10,000 nucleotides of DNA from positions 1-10,000 of the forward strand of contig CANTWQ010000048.1 of assembly GCA_947853365.1 (NCBI GenBank), in the 5' to 3' direction. Position numbers and translations under genes: made by a program. Source of the DNA: an uncultured Bacilli bacterium. GTDB lineage: Bacteria; Bacillota_I; Bacilli_A; RF39; UBA660. Below are positions 6,592-10,000 of this stretch, piece after piece; within the stretch, counting starts at the first letter, position 1; each line of letters opens with the position of its first letter. The notes below the pieces were generated by a model. The model was not told where the DNA came from. It was given only the letters and a program-made list of their open reading frames with translations, and searched no databases.

Positions 6592-7656
6592 ATGAAAACC
6601 AATAAAGAGACTCACCCCAAGAAAAAGCAACGAGAAATGACAAAAGGGTGGATTGTTTCCACCTTTATGACAGGATGCTTCTTGATGACATTAACATCGT
6701 ATCAATGGATTGCATCCGAAATAAAGGAAGAAAAAATTTATCAAGATTTAACGCTATCCTTAAAAGAAGATGTAACAATCGAATATGGAAAGAGTTATCA
6801 AGTAAAAGATTTTATTGCTTATAGTAATGGAAAGATACAAGAAGAAAACCAAACCATTGACACGACATCTTTGGGGAAGCAAAATATTACGGTAACATTG
6901 ACGGATGAAACGGTGACAAAAGAAGTTACGTTATCTCTTACTGTTGTGGATCAAAATGCTCCACAGATTACCTTGCAAGAAGAAACGGTAACTTTAAATG
7001 CACAACAATCTTATGATCCAAAGGCAAATGTCTTAGCAGTAGTTGATAATGTGGATGGCCCTTTGCCTTTCCAATCTCCCGATATGATTACCGATGAAAT
7101 GCGCGGTTTCTATACCATCGAAGGTTCTTGGGATAACCAAAAATCTGGCGTATATCTCATGGTAGTAAAGGCCATCGACCAACAAGGAAATGTAAGTGAA
7201 ACACCTTTCCAAATCAAAGTAAAACCGAAAGTGGTCAAAGTAGTAAGTAAATTATATTTCTCGGCTAACACAGTAAATCATACAACTGGAAATACAATAA
7301 TTACTGAAATTGCCAGATCGCTAAACGGAAGTCCTTATCAAGCCGGAGGAAATGATCCAAGTGGCTTCGATTGTTCGGGTTTTGTACAATATGTATATGG
7401 AAAAGCGGGCATTTCACTATCGAGAAGTAGTGGAACACAAGCCAAAGAAGGAAGCCCCGTTTCCATTACTGATATGGCCCCAGGAGATATCATTGCTTGG
7501 CAAAATAAGAATGGTATTGTTACCCATGTTGCCATTTATTTGGGAAATAACCAGATGATTCATGCCATCAATCCGCAAGATGGAGTTGCAATTAGTGATA
7601 TTACCAATTGGCAACAGTATAGTGGAACATCGATTCAAACCATTCGTCATATTTAA
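6592..7656 (+). CDS. Exported NlpC/P60 endopeptidase with Ig-like domain
   Basis: A 354-residue surface protein likely to cleave peptidoglycan stem peptides. The N-terminus is basic (1-18), then a hydrophobic segment (about 20-40) acts as signal or anchor. Residues 48-120 and 121-212 look like two beta-sandwich modules: the first has an NITVTLTDE strand (98-106), and the second runs from DQNAPQITL (120-128) to AIDQQGNVSE (194-203), a pattern typical of bacterial Ig-like/DUF5011-type repeats. The C-terminal NlpC/P60 domain (about 234-354) has the catalytic Cys261 in FDCSGFV, His312 in THVAIYLG and third residue His324 in MIHA. These Ig-like modules replace the SH3b or LysM binding modules often seen in this family. 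The gene has its own promoter and terminator. The ATG at 6592 is preferred over in-frame upstream codons, which precede the promoter. Confidence 0.92.
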   Translation: MKTNKETHPKKKQREMTKGWIVSTFMTGCFLMTLTSYQWIASEIKEEKIYQDLTLSLKEDVTIEYGKSYQVKDFIAYSNGKIQEENQTIDTTSLGKQNITVTLTDETVTKEVTLSLTVVDQNAPQITLQEETVTLNAQQSYDPKANVLAVVDNVDGPLPFQSPDMITDEMRGFYTIEGSWDNQKSGVYLMVVKAIDQQGNVSETPFQIKVKPKVVKVVSKLYFSANTVNHTTGNTIITEIARSLNGSPYQAGGNDPSGFDCSGFVQYVYGKAGISLSRSSGTQAKEGSPVSITDMAPGDIIAWQNKNGIVTHVAIYLGNNQMIHAINPQDGVAISDITNWQQYSGTSIQTIRHI

Positions 7657-7681
7657 AAGGTAGTAAAAACTATCTTTTTTT
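7655..7681 (+). terminator. Intrinsic terminator overlapping the NlpC/P60 stop codon
   Basis: AAAAGGTAGT (7655-7664) pairs with ACTATCTTTT (7669-7678) with one G-T pair, an AAAA loop and a T-tract at 7675-7681. The left arm begins within the TAA stop codon. Confidence 0.8.
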
Positions 7682-7728
7682 AATTCTGATTTTGGTCTAT
7701 GAAAAAGGAATGAGTTCTATAAAGTAAA

Positions 7729-7755
7729 AACTTTTTGTCAAGTGCCAAAAAAGTT
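7729..7755 (+). repeat. Hairpin carrying a copy of the hsp20 -35/CIRCE right-arm sequence
   Basis: AACTTTTT (7729-7736) and AAAAAGTT (7748-7755) are an 8-bp perfect inverted repeat around the loop GTCAAGTGCCA. The 13-mer TTGTCAAGTGCCA (7735-7747) matches TTGACAAGTGCCA (7837-7849) at 12 of 13 positions, 102 bp apart. The downstream copy is the -35 box plus CIRCE right half of the hsp20 promoter. The upstream copy has no CIRCE left arm and no convincing -10 at 17 bp. A few T residues follow, so a back-up terminator is also possible. Confidence 0.4.
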
Positions 7756-7823
7756 GATTTTATTATCTTTGGTATATATGAAAAAATAATAGGGCAACGA
7801 AAGATGAAAAAAAATGAAAAAAA

Positions 7824-7850
7824 TTAGCACTCACTATTGACAAGTGCCAG
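7824..7850 (+). promoter_or_regulatory. CIRCE operator (HrcA binding site) with a degenerate right arm
   Basis: The left arm TTAGCACTC (7824-7832) is a perfect CIRCE half. After the standard nine-base spacer comes AAGTGCCAG (7842-7850), which keeps six of the nine bases of GAGTGCTAA, including the AGTGC core. The site overlaps the -35 box of the hsp20 promoter, so bound HrcA would block RNA polymerase. HrcA repression relieved by heat shock is the established role of CIRCE in Bacillota. Confidence 0.8.
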
Positions 7851-7865
7851 CGATAGTGGTATAAC
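7837..7865 (+). promoter_or_regulatory. Consensus promoter of hsp20
   Basis: TTGACA (7837-7842), 17 bases, then TATAAC (7860-7865), with TG at 7857-7858 giving an extended -10. This is among the strongest promoters in the window and is overlaid by CIRCE. The start site would be near 7872, leaving a leader of about 19 nt with the GGAAAGGA Shine-Dalgarno (7873-7880). A second, weaker extended -10 (TGGTATATA, 7770-7778) lies upstream. The rest of 7682-7823 holds no gene. Confidence 0.8.
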
Positions 7866-7890
7866 GATAATTGGAAAGGAAAGATGATAT

Positions 7891-8280
7891 ATGAGTTTAT
7901 TGCCAAGAAAATATTATTTGGATGATTTATTCGATCAATTTCTAACAACACCAGAGGAGACAAACATGAAATGTGATATTTACGAGAAAGACGGAAAATA
8001 TCATATTGAAATGGATATTCCTGGATTTAATAAGAAAGACATTAGTGTAGAATGTGATAAAGGTTATTTGAAAATTACAGCTGAAAAGAAAGAAGAAGAC
8101 GAGGACAAAGAGAAAAACTACATTCGTCGTGAAAGAATGTACGGAAAATATCAACGTGAATTCTATTTGGGCGATGTAGAAGCTGAAAATGTCAAAGCTG
8201 AATTTAAAGACGGAATGTTAAAAATTACAGTACCGAAAAAACAAGAAATTGAAACGAAAAAAACCATCGAAATTGAATAA
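7891..8280 (+). CDS. Small heat-shock protein, Hsp20/alpha-crystallin family
   Basis: A 129-residue ATP-independent holdase that binds unfolding proteins in the cytosol and passes them to refolding chaperones. A short N-terminal arm (MSLLPRKYYLDDLFDQFL, 1-18) precedes the alpha-crystallin domain (about 26-116), which includes YHIEMDIPGF (37-46), the charged loop at 65-82 and the family hallmark DGMLKITVPK (107-116). The C-terminal IEI (126-128) fits the IxI/V motif that docks between dimers. The length is slightly short for the family, mostly in the N-terminal arm, which may mean smaller oligomers. The start is set by GGAAAGGA upstream. An overlapping CIRCE operator makes it an HrcA-regulated heat-shock gene, transcribed alone and ended by a terminator. 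Confidence 0.95.
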   Translation: MSLLPRKYYLDDLFDQFLTTPEETNMKCDIYEKDGKYHIEMDIPGFNKKDISVECDKGYLKITAEKKEEDEDKEKNYIRRERMYGKYQREFYLGDVEAENVKAEFKDGMLKITVPKKQEIETKKTIEIE

Positions 8281-8284
8281 TAAC

Positions 8285-8312
8285 GAGAAAGAGCTTGGCT
8301 CTTTTTCTTTTT
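8285..8312 (+). terminator. Intrinsic terminator of hsp20
   Basis: GAGAAAGAGC (8285-8294) pairs with GCTCTTTTTC (8298-8307) with one G-T pair and a TTG loop, followed by more T residues (8308-8312). Its loop and right arm are shared with the -35 of the next promoter. Confidence 0.8.
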
Positions 8313-8323
8313 GCTTATATAAT
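8295..8323 (+). promoter_or_regulatory. Promoter of the three-TM protein gene, overlapping the hsp20 terminator
   Basis: TTGGCT (8295-8300), 17 bases, TATAAT (8318-8323). The -35 lies in the loop and right arm of the hsp20 terminator. The RBS is GAGG (8347-8350), five bases before the ATG at 8356. Confidence 0.6.
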
Positions 8324-8355
8324 AATATTAGGCAAAAGGAAAGGAAGAGGAATTT

Positions 8356-9942
8356 ATGAATATTAGAAAAAACTATATCATTTCAACAATCATTACACTG
8401 GTGGGAGCATTGATTTTATTTTATATGATGCTTCCACCGTTAAATCCAACCAGTCCTAGCTTTTGGGTATTTCTAATGGGAGTGTTAATTCTATATGCGA
8501 TATGTAGCTTTATTTTAGCAATCAATATCAATGGTCGATTAGAGCGTATTCCTAAAATTCCAAGCTATCTTGCTTTAGGGGCGGGTATTTGTATTGTGAT
8601 TATCATCATTGTTAACATCGCATGTTCTCCTTTATTTCAGGCTTCTAGTTATGCGGATAGAATTACGGTAATTGAAGATGCGAACTTTGAAGAGGATATT
8701 CCACAGGTCAATTTCAATGCTTTGCCACTACTGGATAAAGACTCGAGCCAGAGATTAGGGGATCGTGTCTTAGGACAAATGCCAGAATTGGTATCACAGT
8801 TTGAAGTATCTAACCTTTATACACAAATCAATTACAATGATGAGATTATTCGCGTGACTCCATTGGAATATGCCGATTGGATTAAGTATTTTACGAATCA
8901 TAGTGATGGTGTAAAAGGATATATCACAGTTAATTCCGTCACGGGTGAAGCCAATCTTGTTCCATTGGAACATGGAATGAAATATATGCCATCGGCTTTA
9001 TTTGGAGAAGATCTATTGCGTCATCTACGTTTCCAATATCCGACTGAAATTTTTGGTGATTACGAATTTGAGATTGATAACGAAGGAAATCCATACTGGG
9101 TAATACCAACCATGAAATATACAGGTGTTGGTATGAAACGCGAAGTGAGCGGAATTATTTTATTAAATCCAATCACTGGAGATACGACGAAATATCAAGT
9201 GGAAGAAGTACCAACTTGGATCGATCATGTCTATAAAGCAGATTTAATTATTGAACAGTTAGATAACTGGGGACAATATCGTAGTGGTTTCTGGAATTCT
9301 ATTTTTGGTCAAAAGAATGTAGTTCGGACAACCGAGGGATATAATTATACCGTAATGAATGATGATGTATACCTTTATACGGGAGTGACATCTGTGATAT
9401 CGGATCAATCAAATTTAGGATTCATTTTAACCAATATGCGGACAAAAGAAACCAAATTCTATTCTGTGCCTGGAGCAAAAGAAACCTCGGCAATGGCTAG
9501 TGCCGAAGGGCAAGTACAGCAAATGAGTTATCATTCTACGTTTCCATTGTTAATCAATTTAAATCATAAACCGACTTATCTGGTTTCTTTAAAAGATAAT
9601 GCTGGACTGGTGAAGATGTATGCCTTTATTGACGTCGCCGATTATCAAAAGGTAGTTGTCACGGATGCTAGCGAAGGAATTGAAGCCGCCGCTGAAAATT
9701 ATTTGGGAGAAGATATTACTTCATCAGAAAAGTTATTAGAAAAGACCATTCAAATTCAATCAATCGACAGTGCAACCATCGATGGGACTACATACTATTA
9801 TTATATAGATACGGAAAACAAACGATATAAAGTATCTGTCAAAGCCGATAGCAATCGTCTTCCATTTATGAAAGTAGGTGATTCGTTGACTATCACTTAT
9901 GAAACAGAGCAAGAAACAACTGAAATCGTTGGAATTAAGTAA
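8356..9942 (+). CDS. Membrane protein with three TMs and a large extracytoplasmic domain, unknown function
   Basis: The product is 528 residues. Hydrophobic segments at about 8-25, 36-54 and 71-92 anchor it; residues 95-528 should face outside. The outer part is beta-rich and has three similar strand-turn segments: YITVNSVTGEANLV (189-202), IILLNPITGDTTKY (267-280) and FILTNMRTKETKFY (356-369). The first two resemble the strand-TGe-strand end of PepSY-like domains, but I cannot assign them firmly. A likely linker at 436-462 leads to a C-terminal beta module (463-528) with KVGDSLTITYE (506-516), which resembles an OB-fold-like small domain. No catalytic motif is visible. It has its own promoter and terminator. 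A conserved envelope protein, perhaps a sensor or scaffold, is plausible but not shown. Confidence 0.85.
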   Translation: MNIRKNYIISTIITLVGALILFYMMLPPLNPTSPSFWVFLMGVLILYAICSFILAININGRLERIPKIPSYLALGAGICIVIIIIVNIACSPLFQASSYADRITVIEDANFEEDIPQVNFNALPLLDKDSSQRLGDRVLGQMPELVSQFEVSNLYTQINYNDEIIRVTPLEYADWIKYFTNHSDGVKGYITVNSVTGEANLVPLEHGMKYMPSALFGEDLLRHLRFQYPTEIFGDYEFEIDNEGNPYWVIPTMKYTGVGMKREVSGIILLNPITGDTTKYQVEEVPTWIDHVYKADLIIEQLDNWGQYRSGFWNSIFGQKNVVRTTEGYNYTVMNDDVYLYTGVTSVISDQSNLGFILTNMRTKETKFYSVPGAKETSAMASAEGQVQQMSYHSTFPLLINLNHKPTYLVSLKDNAGLVKMYAFIDVADYQKVVVTDASEGIEAAAENYLGEDITSSEKLLEKTIQIQSIDSATIDGTTYYYYIDTENKRYKVSVKADSNRLPFMKVGDSLTITYETEQETTEIVGIK

Positions 9943-9963
9943 AGAGCAATCTTTACTTTTTTT
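9937..9963 (+). terminator. Intrinsic terminator overlapping the stop of the three-TM protein gene
   Basis: AAGTAAAGA (9937-9945) pairs perfectly with TCTTTACTT (9950-9958), closed by a GCAA (GNRA) tetraloop and followed by a T-tract to 9963. The TAA stop (9940-9942) lies in the left arm. The remaining 37 bases (9964-10000) hold only a short inverted repeat, GGAAT (9975-9979) with ATTCC (9987-9991), and no recognisable gene. Confidence 0.85.
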
Positions 9964-10000
9964 GGCGCACATTGGGAATTGAAAAGATTCCGAAAAATGT

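Noticed and set aside
7338..7650. Overlapping open frames on both strands inside the NlpC/P60 domain
   Set aside because: Out-of-frame shadows of a clear catalytic domain with intact Cys/His residues; no promoter or family features of their own.
7683..7890. CtsR operator upstream of hsp20
   Set aside because: No tandem GGTCAAA heptads found; the regulatory site present is CIRCE.
2460..9942. One envelope-stress operon joining deacetylase, ABC transporter, P60 hydrolase, hsp20 and the three-TM protein
   Set aside because: Each gene has its own promoter and terminator, so co-transcription is not supported; shared surface location alone does not make a system.
1..10000. Alternative genetic code (TGA as Trp), prompted by the AT-rich DNA and absence of TGA stops
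   Set aside because: All Trp codons in the long, domain-complete proteins are TGG; TGA avoidance among eight stops is not significant.
1..10000. CRISPR array, IS element, prophage or tRNA/rRNA genes
   Set aside because: No spaced direct repeats, no transposase or integrase motifs, no terminal inverted repeats and no cloverleaf sequence were found.

Overview
The window is a 10 kb stretch of an AT-rich bacterial chromosome (roughly one third G+C by eye). It has consensus sigma-A-type promoters (often with an extended TGn -10), strong AGGAGG-like ribosome binding sites, hairpin-plus-T terminators and a CIRCE heat-shock operator. This points to a low-GC Bacillota, and the compact single-gene units would suit an Erysipelotrichia-like gut lineage, but no ribosomal or marker gene is present and the placement is an inference. 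All tryptophans are TGG and every visible stop is TAA (one TAG), so the standard bacterial code applies. There is no sign of phage, IS element, CRISPR array, tRNA or rRNA.

Layout. Bases 1-99 are the 3' end of a plus-strand gene. A terminator at 259-293 separates it from a convergent short-chain dehydrogenase (297-1193, minus). A divergent intergenic region (1194-1455) leads into a plus-strand series: a small single-pass membrane protein (1456-1887), a histidine-free all-helical protein (1937-2374), a membrane-anchored polysaccharide deacetylase (2460-4037), a MacB-type ABC transporter with fused permease (4142-6469), an Ig-like/NlpC-P60 cell-wall hydrolase (6592-7656), an Hsp20 small heat-shock protein under CIRCE control (7891-8280) and a three-TM protein with a large extracytoplasmic domain (8356-9942).

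How they work together. Most of the plus-strand genes have their own promoter and terminator, so this is a row of separate units rather than one operon. Several products act at the cell surface (deacetylase, P60 hydrolase, ABC exporter, membrane proteins), so the region looks like envelope housekeeping with a heat-shock gene in it. I find no convincing new multi-gene system. The points most worth a second look are: a gap-free degenerate copy of the NodB domain start inside the deacetylase; a hairpin that buries the Shine-Dalgarno of the helical protein; a near-perfect 13-bp repeat of the -35/CIRCE right arm upstream of hsp20; and an SDR with the long insertion typical of 3-alpha-hydroxysteroid dehydrogenase/carbonyl reductases.
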